This document shows, in pieces, positions 11,610-25,260 of a stretch of DNA of 47,511 nt. Within the stretch, counting starts at the first letter, position 1, and each line of letters starts with the position of its first letter. Location of the stretch: NCBI GenBank assembly GCA_010014835.2, contig JAAAKB020000008.1:3016899-3064409 (forward strand), given 5' to 3'. The stretch is from Apostichopus leukothele (taxonomy: Eukaryota; Echinodermata; Holothuroidea; Aspidochirotida; Stichopodidae). Made by a program: the position numbers and the translations under genes. Under the pieces are notes generated by a model, which was given only the letters and a program-made list of their open reading frames with translations, did no database searches and was not told where the DNA came from.

Positions 11610-13649
11610 AACAGGCCCAAATAATATATTAAGTATTGCTCTTTATTTTTGAACTAGTTAATTCTATAACACCAATCCAGGAAAAAGGAAACTCTTCTCA
11701 TATTCTTCAAATTCAGGTAGATAAATGTTGTTCAATCATCTGTTTCATATTTTTTATCATTTTTTTGTTTTGCTTTGTGCCAATTCTTTTGAACAAAATA
11801 TCACGATTACAACCTCTGCTATTTCATCATTATTCCACCTGTATGTATTTGTATGGCAGTTGAGTGCTTGCCTGCATTTCAATTGCAAACTCCCTAATCC
11901 AATACTCCATCCATATCTTAAGAAACCGAATGATGGCCCTCATCAATCTTCTAGAAGCTTAATTGCTTGTAACACTACCAAGTGCACAATTGTCGTTTGG
12001 CTCATAATGCATTGGTAATCTTGCACAGTTAAAACCTCCCACTCAGAAGCAAACTTGATAATTCACATACTGTCTAATAGCCTGCAGAATAATTATTTAG
12101 TCTCTGTGAAATTTCACCTTCCAGCCTTATATGGCCTTGCATGTGCATTTGAGTGTTGCAGCCTATAACAGAATGTAACACGAGGTTCTTCTTTTCATGC
12201 TTAAAATATTGTACTTGGCATTTCTCCATGTTTTTTCTCTCTATGAATTCTATTATACAGTTGTGTCTTTTTTCGATCCATGTAACCGGCTGTTATTACT
12301 TCTGCTACTGCTACTTCTACTGCTGCTGTGGGAAACTGAGGTGTCATGTCATTTAGATCTCCTTTACATCGACTGCTTTTTACTTTAACCTTGCAAAAAA
12401 CCTCTGCATCAATTTTAGGGCAGAGTGGAGAAAATCCATCACACTTTTGTCGAAAGACTTCAACTGTAGAGATTACGTTAACAAAACCTTGGATCAGAGA
12501 GTCCAATTTACACTGGCTGCCTGATACTGTGTATTACCTAGCAATGCATCTACTTTAGACTTCCGTTATGCATATCGATCTTATAAGGGCTGGAGGATTG
12601 TTTGTTAGGGCAATAGAAAGCGGCGATTGAAGCTGTACTTTGCACAATTAAGCTACCTTGGGTTCACCTTGATGGATGGCATCTTTCGTAATTTTGCTGC
12701 ATGTTTGCAAGTGATCTGGAAGCTATTCTCAAATTTCAGAACGAAAAACATCTGTCTGTCTGTTTAATCATTAGCATATGTAAATATCCAGAGACATTTA
12801 ATCATGCAGTGCTTGCATAGGAATACAGTTTATGTAGTTTTCTTAATAAATATTTCAATGTTTGTTTTAACATTTTTAGCTGCATTTTTACTGAATAAAA
12901 TGACTCCTGAATGAGTTTATCATTATTATGGATGATATGGCAGTTATACAATAATGCAAAAGGTTCAAATAGAAATTAAAAAGTGAAAGGCTATCATGCA
13001 TATAGTGTAATGTTTCATCACCAAGATAAATTATTACCTTCTGCAGTTATTAACCAAATTTCTTTTTTAGGGAAAAATGTAATTTCACGAAAACAAACAA
13101 ACTCAATTTTTTTTTATCTTATTTTCATCAGAGTAAAGTGCAAGTTCACCTTGCCCACACTAATCATGCTTCATTCATACTTGTTGAAAAATTGTTAGGA
13201 TAGTACTTGTATCAGAAGGTATTGGAGGCTTCGAATCAGCAAAAGAGGCAATTTGCAAATGTCTGGAGAGCAGCGGTCCAATGAATGTAACCAACGAAAG
13301 ACAGCTATACACCACAATTGACTAGACAATGTCACAACACTTATGTTGCGACTATAGGCCTAGGCCTGCCGTTACTGATTAGGAATTACAGCAACAAATG
13401 TATTGAAGAAATGCACATTTCAAGGAACAATAAACGTCATAATCAAAAAGAAAATAAATGTTTCAAGTCCTGGTTCACACATATTTCCGTCTGATCAATT
13501 AACTTCCATGTGAAAGCCATGAACTTACAAAATTTACCTGTTTGCTTGAGACCTCTCTTATTGGAATTGTTCACATATTTTAACTTTAAATGTAACCATT
13601 TATTTGTCTATGTACATGTTCATGTTAACCACAGTGTATCCATCTAATT

Positions 13650-14480
13650 ATATCCACAAATTTATCTTGACCACATTGTAATGACACTCACAATGTCTAC
13701 ATTACAGCCACATTACAGCCACACTAGGTTTATCTTGACCACATAGTAGAATTCACACAAATATTGTATACATAATAAGCACACTAGTCCTCATACAGGT
13801 TCATCATGACCACATTGTAATCATGTATATTGACTGCATTGTAATCACACATATTGAATGCATTATAACCACCATTAGGCATGTTCATCTTGACCACATT
13901 GTAGAATTCACACATCTTGGCTACATTGTGACTACACTAGTCTATAGGTTCATCTTGACCACATTGTAATCACACATACTGACTACATGATAACCACACT
14001 TAGTCTACATAAATGTTGACCACATTGAAGAATTCACACATACTGACTACATGATAACCACACTAGAAGGCATGTTCATCTTGACCACATTGTAATCACA
14101 CAAATATTGACTACATTACAGCTATACTAGTCTGTAGGTTTATGTTGAACATATTGTAGAATTCACACATACTGACTAAATGATAACCACACTAGTCTTC
14201 ATGTTCATGATGACCACATTGAAGAATTCACATGTATTGACTACATTATAACCACACTAGTAGGCATGTTCATATTGACTTCAGTCAAGACCTCAGAAAT
14301 CTTGACTTATTATTATCAGACTATAGTCTACTAGTTGATCATCATTATGATATTATAATCCTGTACAGTAGTGTACAAGTTCACTGCCTAGACTGTCATA
14401 ACAACACAGTTTCCTCTTGACCACATTGTAGCAACTAGCTATAGTCATCCTTACCACATTGCTACCATAGTTGACTACAT
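13650..14480. repeat. Degenerate tandem array, ~60-80-bp unit
   Basis: The words CTTGACCACATTGTA, AATTCACACATACTGACTACA and ATAACCACACTAGTC alternate through this stretch. TTGACCACATT-like words recur near 13665, 13733, 13806, 13890, 13953, 14012, 14073, 14143 and 14209, with decayed copies near 14415 and 14450. Spacing varies from about 59 to 84 bp, so the array is old or made of compound units. No coding potential is seen. Confidence 0.9.
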
Positions 14481-17400
14481 GTTGCATCTACTACACTGTA
14501 ACTGCAACAGCTTACATATTCATTTCAACCCCCATTGCAATTACATACACAGTAGTGTACATGCTCATCTACCCCTGAAGTCTGTGATTAACAATACTAT
14601 ATGCACAGCAGTGAAAAGACCAAGTACACGTCGTACACCCACAACACAGTAATGGAGACTTTTATGCATTAGAAATGCTTTGCATTCTCATCATCTAAAT
14701 CAATGTACTTTGAGTTGCCTGGATGACATTTAACAGCACTGCTGCTGTATTATGGCTATACCTCACAGCAAAAACAATCATAGGCTTCCACTGTGTGGTC
14801 TGAATTTTGCACCATCAGCATTTCATAATGAGATTGCCATGATATTCATAATAAGGATAGAGAACTTGTTGTTTATGAGACTATTTAACTGAACATGTAA
14901 ACATATTGTGATCTAATGTAAATTGCTGGAAAAATAACAAAATGATTTTGCTTTTCTAGATGTTTTTCCGATGAGATGCTAAAAATACATAATTAAAAAA
15001 ATGTGCTAGGCATGATCGACCAAAAGTCATTTTGGGAGAAAAATCTGGGTTAACGTAGTGAATCTAATGTAATTATCACATAAAAACCAAGGCAGTATGT
15101 TAAAAATAAATCTACTATTGATCCTGGGATTAAATTCTGGCAAAAGCAATTTGAAAAACAGCTGAGATTGTGGAGACCAGTCTAAACTATATATACTGAG
15201 TTTTCTTTACAGTTGATTTAACAATGATAAGGTAAGTCTAAGCAAGTAATCGAGATGTTGCTATTCAAATTATGAAACACATATATGCGTGGAGAAGCTT
15301 ATACCTTACATTAGCTTTGTGTAGGAATATGGTTTTGTGCATTATATATTTGGAAGATCCTTGTAAAGCAATTGATGCTCTTGGATGAGAACCGACAAAT
15401 GCCCCTCCCCCCCCCCCCCTTTCAATCACAACCTATCCCCACAACATCACAGAGCTAACACTGAAATACCCATACTTAACTATAACAATGACATAATTGC
15501 AACAATATGCAATATTTTGAGGATTTCCAATAGGAATGCTCTACTTACATCCTGGTATTATTATAGCTATACAGCTTATATTATATTGGAAGAGTTTGCC
15601 TTACCTTCATCCCATCTTTATGCATCTAATTAGTTTAAGTGTTCAAGTTTCACATTAAATTAGAAAACTTTGTTTTTTGTGTCTAAGGCAGCATTCATTT
15701 GGGATGGGCATTGACTGAAGATGAAGAACTTGTCTACATATCTAAATACACACATATATAATGTACATATGTCAAAATATAAAAGGGAAAAATGTATGAA
15801 AAGGATCATGCAAATTTAATGAACCGAGAAAGTGAGTGTCAAAATAAGAAGATTGAAGTCATTTTGCTGAGAGTGATTCTCAAGCAATACACTGTCCAAA
15901 ATTCTCCTTAAAAAATCTCATTTTTAACAACAGGAGAAAAAGTATTAACCAAATTATCCATATTGTCATATTTTGGCAGTTAATTGTAAGTGTGATTTGT
16001 TGAAATATTGAACATATATATGTTCATCCTCATTCTCTTGTATATGTCTTTCTAAAGAATGCTGCTTTAATGCCTTACAATGACATATATCTTAAGTGGA
16101 CAAATTTTCAGTTGTAGAGTTGGTCTCTGGCAAGTATCAGAAACAGCAGGGATTATATTTCTTGCACAAGCACATTAAAGCCATTTGTGTTCAGACAGAA
16201 ACATAAATCTCTATAGCCTCAAAGAATACATGATACAGTTGGTACTTGATTGCATTATTCATTGCCAGTTTTAGATTATGTGACACCTCACCAATTTTCT
16301 CAATATTCCTCAACTACCACTAGTAATGTAGATGGGCACATCGTCCTCGTTTTATCTCTTCATTAACTCGCAAATGAAAGTCTTGCCGACCCTGTACAGA
16401 ATATTGTCTGTTTTATGATGCGCCTATAAAAAGTAAAATGAAGATGACAAACAAGGATTGGAAGAGTAAAGCCGTCTCATCCAATGACCTGTCTCTATCA
16501 CCTAGATAACAGCGAGTGAGTTGTTTGATTATTCCTTCCATATGTGAATACTTCTAAAAGATACACAAGCATAAAAGCAATCCTTAATGACTTAATCAGT
16601 CTTTTGGAGCCGGTGAAAGACAATTGTTGAAAATGTTAATCGTAACTATTAATATGCATACAAATCCAAAAACAAATTTGTTAAAATAAGAAAGTGTCCG
16701 AGCAGGATATGAAGTTGGCAAACAAGTCTCAACACTGCTACTGCACATATCGCACAGTCAATGTCGATGGGAGAGGAGGAGAAAGGGAATTATCATCAAT
16801 TTATCTGATCCATGGTTGTCACTGACTACACAATCTCTTGGAAGTATTTGAGTACAAATGTGTTGTTTGGGGTAACCTACAGGCAACATTGTACCAGATA
16901 ACTGTCTGTAATGGTGCTTCGTTGACAGATCGTGCAAGGTAAAGGAAAACAGAAGAAAGCAGCTCCCCCCCCCCCTCCTCCCAATCCCATCCCATCCTTC
17001 CCTTGCCTCAATCTATCTCTCTCTTATTGTATAAACAAGAATAGATTAGTTAAGCAGAAGCATATCAATAAAGAGAAATGTGATCCAACATGCAAGCCAT
17101 GAAATTAATTGTTCACTTAATTTATATCGTAGGTACAATAGTATAAATGACTGATAGAACAATGTTTGCATGTTAAGGGCTGCATATTGCAATGGGATAA
17201 ATACCTGTCAAGCAAGCTAACAAATGTCAGGTGGTTAGTGTGTAGTTAACAGTTCAATACAAAACAAATATTTGAATGTAGCCGAATTGTAGCAATAGAT
17301 AATATGATAAATTCATGACAACAAGCTACTTTAACATAGTATGTTGTCCATGACCCCTTATAAAGAGTAATACATTAATTATCAACTGTTGCCCAAAAAA

Positions 17401-18931
17401 TTACTGCAACCTACTGGAGACACCCTTCTAACTTCTTGCCATCAGAGATCATTAAATTTAACAGGTTAATTAACTCTTCCATTTTAGTATTAATCACATG
17501 CAAGCCAAAATAACTACAAAGTGAAACAAGCTGCTTTGATATTAGCAATGAAATATGAACTGGTTAAGCATATAGTTGCATTGCATTATAGCATGGGAAA
17601 AGAACATGTCAAAAGAAAGGGATGTCTGTAATAATTGTAAGGTCAAGAAATACTTCATTCTCCATACATCATCAATAAAAGCCAAGAAATGACAGAAAAC
17701 CATCACAGAACCAAAATGTTTATATTATGAAGAACATTCTACGAGGTGAATATACCAAGACAGGGATTAATTAAGTCTTCGACTATTTCGTAGCCGTTTT
17801 TAAGTCGCTGCATTTTGTTTCTTATATAAAAATAAGTTTCCTATCTAAAAAAAACCTGCTATACTTTTTGAAATTTATAGGAATATGTAGATCTTGCATA
17901 GCATCTTGCAATGCGATACTGGATAAATTTTCCCTGTGATACATAATTTTTTGCAGTTAATAAATAAATCAGGATGTTGTGTTTGATTTAAATTTCCAAA
18001 ATTTGATTTTTTAAAGGAGATACAAAAAGGGCTTGCATTCTCCTCTTATCTTGAGCATACCTTTCATACAACTTCTTTTCTTCACCATGAATCCTGTTTT
18101 CATTTGTGCTGTAATATTCTAATTATGTCAGAATCTTCAACTACCTTCCAGCTTCAAAGATCTCATTCAATGCTAATGAGCATTCAATTAAGATCTTGAG
18201 CTAGCACTTAGTGTAACATTACTGATTAAAAGCAACCATTTGTAACTTTTTAGATATATGGCTTACTAGTACTACTCGATCCCTAAAAGGGTCTCAACCT
18301 ATTAGTAATCTAATACCAAACTTAAAGGTCTTGATACTAAATATCCTCTGTATCTCTTGGTATAAGGTTCACTAGAACTTTAAAGAGGATTGAATTTACA
18401 CACAACCACATTTGCCAAAAAAAAAAAAAAGTTTACAGGCAAGTGAAGAAAGAAGATACTAGATTTTTAATATAATCACTTTCTTTATATCTGAGTATAT
18501 ATTGGGAATAATGTTCACTTCTCAAATATGAAAAATATCATTACCGAGGGGTAATCAATATAATTGACATTAAAACTAATTAACAGCTAAACAATTAACA
18601 AACACTCCATGATTGTGTCAGTCATCTAAAATATCTTATTATTTAGAGTGCAAACTGTATCCTCAATTCTGTAACCGAAGAGTAAGGAAATTCCAACAAT
18701 GTTAGATGAGCTTTGCTGCAACACCAAAATGTTTATTAGGCTTGTATCCATACAATTTTACTTTTGTTAATGTAAAAATGATGTGTTATATCAGTGGTTA
18801 TATCCTCCTTAACTGAATAATGCTTCATACAAATATCGAAGTACCTATAATTAACTATTCATTCATACTTAGTAAAGATTCCTAAATCCTATTGGTCCAT
18901 TCAGGTCAGCTGACCGTGGTTAATCCTGTGA

Positions 18932-19031
18932 NNNNNNNNNNNNNNNNNNNNNNNNNNNNNNNNNNNNNNNNNNNNNNNNNNNNNNNNNNNNNNNNNNNNN
19001 NNNNNNNNNNNNNNNNNNNNNNNNNNNNNNN
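18932..19031. other. Assembly gap, 100 N
   Basis: Exactly 100 N, the usual placeholder for a join of unknown length. The left side ends just after a perfect 12-bp palindrome GGTCAGCTGACC (18904-18915). The right side begins inside a hAT transposase reading frame, so at least the 5' part of that transposon is hidden in the gap. Confidence 0.98.
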
Positions 19032-20335
19032 TGAAGGAAACGACCGGAAAGGCCATTGCCAACATGTTGAAGGATGTCCTGATACGCACGCAGCTACCAC
19101 TGGCCAACCTCAGAGCTCAGACGTACGATGGCTGGCGAATTGAACGGATGCCAGGCTGAAATAAACAAGCAACAACCACTGGCCCTATACACGCATTGCG
19201 GTGCCCATGTTACCCACCTGATCACATCCAAAGCAGTATCAGCAGCACCCTTCATACGAGACGCACTCGATGCCGTCCAGGAGAGCTAGGAAATCTCTAT
19301 TCCCAGCCCGGCAAGTTTTAAAGCACTTATCTGGACTCTAATGCGACAAAGCCAGAAATACAATCACCGACGAATCTCAAGCCAATCTGCCCTACCCGTT
19401 GGTTAACTAGAAGACCCGCTGTCAAATCGGTGATGGCCAATATTGAATAAGTCCTACAGGCACTTGCAAACGCAGCCGCCAAACTTTGGAAGCACCACTG
19501 CCGCTCGTGCTAGCGGCTTGTACAGTACCCTGAAGAGGGCCAAGTGTTACCTTGGGCTGAAGGCCTCCCTTCCAATTCTGACCCTTATGGAAGGCTTAAA
19601 TAGAAGCCTTCAGGCCAAAGACCAGACCGTTGTAGGTATGATCCAGTGTGCCTCAAGGATCAGCTAACGCAACTGCGCGACGATGAGGCTTCATCGAGGA
19701 AACAGACGAAATGGAAGCTTTTGTCAACCGAGAAGACGAAAGGTGCCAAGTAAGCTTGGGTCGGGTCTGTTTGCTCCTCCTGAGCAAACTGTCGATGAAC
19801 ATTTTCGAAGACAATACTTCACAGCGATCGACAGCGCTATTGCCAATTTGGATACTTACTTCTCAGCTACAGATATCCACAAGTAAGGGCAGTTTGCCAG
19901 CATGCTGACAAGCGGAAAGGCCAACCCTGCCGTCATCGACAGGTATCCCGAGTTGTCAAGTGACCTGGAATTAGAATTAAAGTTCTTCCACCGACAGTTC
20001 CCGAGCGAGACCACCATAGAGGGAATTGCCAAAACCATGCGTGACATGAGCCCTCAGATGCGGCAGATGTTTCCTGCGGTTCAACAACTTCTACGCCTTC
20101 TTCTGGTGTCGCCTGCCAGCAGTTGTACGGCGGAACGCTCCTTCAGTGCCCTTCGTAGAATAAAGACGTGGCTCCGCAGCACAATGGGTCAGACGCGTCT
20201 AAACAGCCTCATGGTGTGCGCCGTTCACTGTGGAAAGAAACCCACTGGACATTGCCAAAGAATGTGTGTCTAATTGTCAAACACGCCGAGTCGTTTTTGG
20301 ACGAATGTAATGCTTCAGATCAGTAACGCCAATAC
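19032..20335 (+). mobile_element. Broken hAT-superfamily transposase (ZMYM1-like type)
   Basis: Plus-strand fragments in several frames join into one hAT transposase. They are KETTGKAIANMLKDVL (19035 on), QPLALYTHCGAHVTHLITSK (about 19172-19231, including the conserved HCxAH-type core), GLYSTLKRAKCYLGLKASLP (about 19518-19577), DEHFRRQYF (about 19795), and a 123-codon open frame at 19902-20273. The last ends with the Dimer_Tnp_hAT signature SPASSCTAERSFSALRRIKT. Hosts use this C-terminal region for transposase dimerisation. In-frame stops and several frame changes (near 19130-19145, 19285, 19315, 19670, 19885 and 20235) make it non-functional. It is GC-richer than its surroundings, as expected for a fairly recent insertion. 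The 5' end is lost in the gap and no terminal inverted repeats or 8-bp target duplications were found. Confidence 0.9.
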
Positions 20336-20779
20336 ACGTTTCACCTGGATGCCCTAGCAATCGGTACCTAGCGAGCAGTATGGATGCCAGGACAGAAGGG
20401 CGAAAGTGTTCGACCCAACAGAATTTCATCGACTAACCTGGGATGTACTTTCAAAACAATTATGTTATCATTAATTAAGTCCATTCGTGATCGCAGCTTA
20501 GCATGATGAGTAAACGCCTAAAACTTATAATATGGTATTTTGTCTGGCAATCTGAAATGTAGCTGTAATGCAGAAATAATTATTCCCAAACGTATGCTGT
20601 TGTCAGTGAATAGTCGTAGTGAATACCTAACATAGCATTACTATGCACCTATAAGACACATTACACAGATATTTTCAATGGGCAGGTTCAACCTCTGAAC
20701 TCTATAGACCCCCAGGCGCAAAGTGAGATGTTTTCAGGCAGGCGGGTCAAAATCCTACTTCCAGGACTGTCATTTAATG
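20336..20779. other. Unassigned sequence between hAT remnant and SINE
   Basis: This probably includes the 3' non-coding part of the hAT element. No terminal inverted repeat could be identified. Nothing else recognisable. Confidence 0.4.
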
Positions 20780-21022
20780 TCCCCATCCAACCAACGTGAG
20801 TACAGCTGTCCACTTGCAGAGATTGCAAACACTTTCCTCTCCTGGCAAATGGCAACGGAACTCGGGGATGGAGACTTAGCCTCTCCTATATTAATTTATT
20901 AGTTTTCATAGAGAAAGGAGTGGAGGGAAGTTTTGGTATCAGATGTTGATACCGAAGTTTGAACCAGGGACCTCCAATTGTCACCGCAGGCGAGCACTCT
21001 ACCATCGTACTGCCCGGCCAAG
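20780..21022 (-). mobile_element. tRNA-derived SINE
   Basis: Read on the minus strand, the sequence begins with a tRNA-like head: GGCCGGGCAGTACGA, then an A box TGGTAGAGTGCTCG (21004-20991), then a B box GGTTCAAACTT (20965-20955) at typical spacing. The rest of a tRNA fold is missing, so this is a SINE head rather than a tRNA gene. The downstream body reaches at least about 20830. The 3' end and target-site duplication were not defined. Confidence 0.75.
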
Positions 21023-21229
21023 TTAGCCTACATTTGCTAGGTCGTCGCGTTATTCCCTAAGTTCAACTCATCAGGTTTTCCCTAGCTAAAAAGCAAACGG
21101 AATGTAACTATGTGTAATTGTGTATTGCATGTGTATAGGCCTATAATAGCCTGCATGAGGCTATTTTCTTCATCGAATAATATAAAAGAGCTCTCGAACA
21201 TTCTAACGTAGCGCCTGAAACAAGATTGA

Positions 21230-21500
21230 CAGGGGCAATTTTCCCAAAATAACACCCGAAATTAAAAAAAAAGTATTTTGGATCCTGATTATGAGATATT
21301 TCGGACATGATATCCCTATTTTAAAGTTGGGTATATGCCGCTTGGAAACCTCGGGAAGTGCCGTTTCCGGCCATCTAGAGGGTTTGTAAATCCCAAAATT
21401 TTCTTGTACGCTTCGCGCCAACCTATGGTGGCGCTACGCTTAGATAGTCAACAAGGTCATATCCCCCCCACTCGGAAGTACGGATCGCCGCCCATGTCTC
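21230..21500. repeat. Possible interspersed repeat of unknown class
   Basis: This GC-richer block (for example CTTCGCGCCAACC and GTGGCGCTACGC) differs in base composition from the intron around it and looks like the debris of a dispersed element. I see no terminal repeats, coding motif or RNA promoter that would classify it. Confidence 0.3.
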
Positions 21501-24500
21501 TAACTAATAGCTACATAACGGAAACATGTATTATTACCACAAGAAAACTTTAATAACCTGATAGCTAATGGTCGAGTTCCTCTAACAATCAGAACTCGAT
21601 AGTGACAGATTTTGCCAGAAAATAAATAGTCATACTGTCCACTTTGTGCCTGTAACCGTTAAAAGAAAGGGCACAGAAATGATCGGGAATATCACTTAAC
21701 ACTACCACCGCAACTTTGCTATTACACAAATTACTAGCTGCTTCATTGCATGAGACACTTTCTTTTCTCATTTTACCTTAAATGTCTCTCAAATAAGTCA
21801 TCAACTCTCCAAAGCTATAAGATTCAAACTGATAGACAACAGTGGGCAATGACACTTAACAGACCATCCTGCAAATTACTCCTGACAAAATGGTTTAGAA
21901 CTTAGCAAAAGGGCTGACGGCCGGCAGTATGCATTATGAACAATAGTGTCTTATGAAAATAAAACCACCGCACAACAGCTATCTGAGACTTCAAGTGGCT
22001 ATGAATAGTGTTCACATTTCATTGTTGCTTTATTATTGCTTCATAATTCCACAGGGAATAGCCATTACTTTCATACTAGAATTTTAGCAACAGAAAAAAA
22101 AATGCAAAAAAGCAACAACAAAAAAATAGAAAAGAAAAAAATACAACTTGAGTTGCAGATCAAATCAAAAGATGCAAAGAAAGAAAAAGATTGACAACTG
22201 AAAGAGCGTTCTTGCGATGAACACATTGATCATGCCACAAACTGAGTACATAAATATTAATTATGGTCGAAATGTTTTTTGCCTTAAATATATTGCCAAT
22301 ACTGTTGGAGGCAAAAAGCATTCTGCAGTGCTGGGCAAATTACAAGTGTCATTCTATGTTTTTCAGTGACGGCTGCAGCACAATCAGACATAGTCCTCAT
22401 TATGCTGCAGAGTCTAAGTGAACAAGTGCGTGGGTGGAAAGACGGAGGGTGTGTTAAATCTGTAAATTGAAGCTTCTTGCAGCAGCTAGGGCTTGTTATA
22501 TTACCACCAGTCATAATACAACCGGCAATTCAGACCTGTACTCAACGTTTAATTGATGTCTTCCACCAATACGTACAGGCAAAGAGTCGTTAATCAGTAA
22601 AGTCGAAGTCACATGTCTTGAATTTAAAGATGAGAGGATTTAGAAGATGACGACGTGTACCAAAATCTTGTCCAAGATAAAGAAAACATGATCAGGTCAA
22701 AGGGAAAATTAAGATATCGGTGCATTAGAGAGTTACTTGCAGTAGCAGCATAACGGATGCATGTTTTTGTGTTGAATTTGCTACTGTGTGTTATTACAAT
22801 ATATATATCTATGGCAGTTCAAGGTAAGACCAGCTATCTGCAATGTTTAGTGATCTGTTACTTTTGTCTACCAAATATCTCACCAGGAATGATGCTTTTT
22901 TCCGTAAATTTGCAATGCCAAACGAAAAATAATATGTTATATTTGTGGGGCACAAAATTTTCTGTATTGGACTTTATGGTTCATAACTCACTAATCATGA
23001 GCAGACAATCATAGCTTGATCAGTGACACAGATCAATAAAGTTCAGTTTGATATTGAACTGTTCAGAACTGGGCATACAAGCCAGAGTGAATATTATACT
23101 GTTCTTGATATACTAAGAGTAAGTTGACCTATGTTATATCATGGAAATTTGTATACATTGTCAGCATTGAGGAATGGTAATGTCACTTGTATTCATGCCA
23201 TCTTAATATTGCAAATTCAAGAGGAAGCATGAGATGAGTACCCCCCCCCCCCTCCCCTCCTCACCCTAATATTCAAGGTGAAGCTTGCCAAAAGTGAAGG
23301 AACCACTCTTGCTACAGGATGTGAGGGTAACTGGGTAAGATTGCAATTCCTGCTATGACCTCTCTTATGTTGTTGTAAACCTACTGCAGCTTTCTCACGA
23401 AACTTCCTTAATGTCTTTGGCTTGTCTACTGTACATCAAACTATTATGTGTCAAACAAAGAATTTGAAGAAAATGGCACTAGCCTTAGCCTCAACATATC
23501 CATGTTTATGCATATGACTGCACACACCGACATTTCGAGCTTTCATATGATTTTAAATCAAATTTAGTATTCAATTTCGATCCATTGTCAGTTTGGTTAG
23601 ACAATGCACTATGACACCATGGCAAAAGAAACTACTGAATCCCGACGACCATTAGCAATTGGGAATATTTGGCAAACGAGAGGAATATCTTATCCTTGTG
23701 AGAATAAATTACTCCCATTTCTTTAACCTGCAAATAATGAGTTTGAATACTCCAACTTTCTCACATACAAGCACATTCTAAAATGAATCATTCCAGACTA
23801 ATTCCATTAAAACCAGAAAGTCTGTGTAAGACTCATAACATGTGATGCTAGATATTCAACTCTAGGTGAAAGTTTAGTGTGTAAAGAATAGTTCAGTGTG
23901 ACATAATGAGGTAAATATCTTGTCACAGTGCATAAACAATTATTCCCACTCCCATTGTGTGTTGGGTGACTTTAACTGAGTGCTAAATGGCAACAATGGG
24001 ACCAAGGCCAGTTTAATAATAGAATTACAACTAATAATGCTAGAGAGTCTCACATGATGAAACCAAGTAAGTCTCACAAACACTCTTATTTCCTCTTTGT
24101 TCTTGTCTTGCCGATACCACGAATACATTTTGAAACATAATCATCAAAGCATTAAAAACCTCTGTGAGGTAAATTCTGGTATAGCACAGAATGAAAACTC
24201 CTCCTTAGTTAAAACTGCATGAATTATATTGCGCCATACGAATTGTAGAGAAAAGAAATAAATGAGAGCCTTTTTATTTGCTTCCAACAAGCCTTTTGTC
24301 TTTCCTTTGGTCTGCCTCTAATGGACTATTTTCACAGCTAAATGCTAAAGGTAAAAAAGACGTCTTTAACTACATTAAATGAAAGGGTGATCGTAAAACC
24401 AACGCAAAATATTTTGTCTGGATAAAGAGTAAACACCAAATCAGGTTCTATCTTGATAGAGAATTAACTTCGCTTGTTGGGCTTAGGACACGTAAGATGG

Positions 24501-24679
24501 CATACATGCAGGGATACATCTTGAGCAATGTGCTTTTGCATTTCAAAATCACAAAGGTCCAATAAATTATGTAAGTCTGTGTAAGGGTAAACCCAGCACA
24601 AGAAAAACATGAATACTTAAGGATTATTGTAATACAAAAAGAATGAATCTAAAATATGATTAATATGTGACACACACTC

Positions 24680-25260
24680 GATGGCACGAACACATCACAC
24701 CAATTCTACAAGTTCTACATTGGCTGCCAGTGTATTGCAGGTCTCATTTTTAGATTCTTTTGTACACTTATAAAGCCCGCAACGATCTGGCCCAAGTTTT
24801 ACATTGGTGAACAGCTTCAAAAGCACCAGCCATCCATGATTTTTCATTCTTAATCCAAATCTCTACTGGTTGTCCACACAGGTATAACTTCCAACTTATG
24901 AAAATCAACATTTTGATAGATTATGCAACAGTTTGACTGAGGGAGCTAAGCATGCACAAAACATTTATGAATTTAAGAAACATGTCAAAATTATCTTTTT
25001 TAAAGCAGGTTTTGCTAATTGTCAGTCTTCATTGTGCTGTTTTTATTGGTTTTGCTACTTTTTGCAGTTTAATTCTTGTAATTAATTTCTAGCTTTTCGT
25101 CTGTGTGTAATTTTCTGTAATATTTATTAAGTATTATGTCTATTTTGTTTACTTCTTCTTTGTTTGTATTTTACTTTTATTTGTACGGCGCCTTAGAGCA
25201 TTATATTTTATTGGATAAGGCGCATCCTAAGTTCGGAATTTTAGTATTATTAGTATCCAA
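24680..25260 (+). mobile_element. 3' end of a CR1/L2-like non-LTR retrotransposon
   Basis: A translated fragment HITPILQVLHWLPV (about 24697-24738), then TYKARNDLAQ, is the conserved C-terminal stretch of CR1/L2-type reverse transcriptase proteins (H-I-T-P-x-L-x-x-L-H-W-L-P-V). Later comes an F-K/L-N-L-R-x-x-K-x-x-F-like piece near 24969-25005. Stops and frame changes interrupt it. The non-coding tail has a GGCGCCTTAGAGCATTATA...GGATAAGGCGC hairpin-like block (about 25188-25223) and ends in an ATTATTAGTAT microsatellite, the usual 3' terminus of this clade. It is a 5'-truncated dead copy lying opposite to the host gene. Confidence 0.8.

Noticed and set aside
10719-11652. Overlapping open reading frames on both strands with an 18-residue repeat
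   Set aside because: They are produced by the 54-bp tandem unit, whose length is a multiple of three. Frames are open on both strands at once, and there is no domain or splice context.
12197-12506. Open frames of about 60-100 codons on both strands
   Set aside because: Low-complexity leucine or valine/alanine tracts come from a CTACTGCTACTTCT-type triplet repeat. No splice sites or domain match.
18892-19143. Open frames spanning the first gap
   Set aside because: They are artefacts of the unknown bases. Only the part right of the gap is real, as a piece of the hAT transposase.
20955-21022. Possible tRNA gene on the minus strand
   Set aside because: A and B boxes are present but acceptor and anticodon stems do not pair convincingly, and the sequence runs on into a non-tRNA body, so a SINE is more likely.
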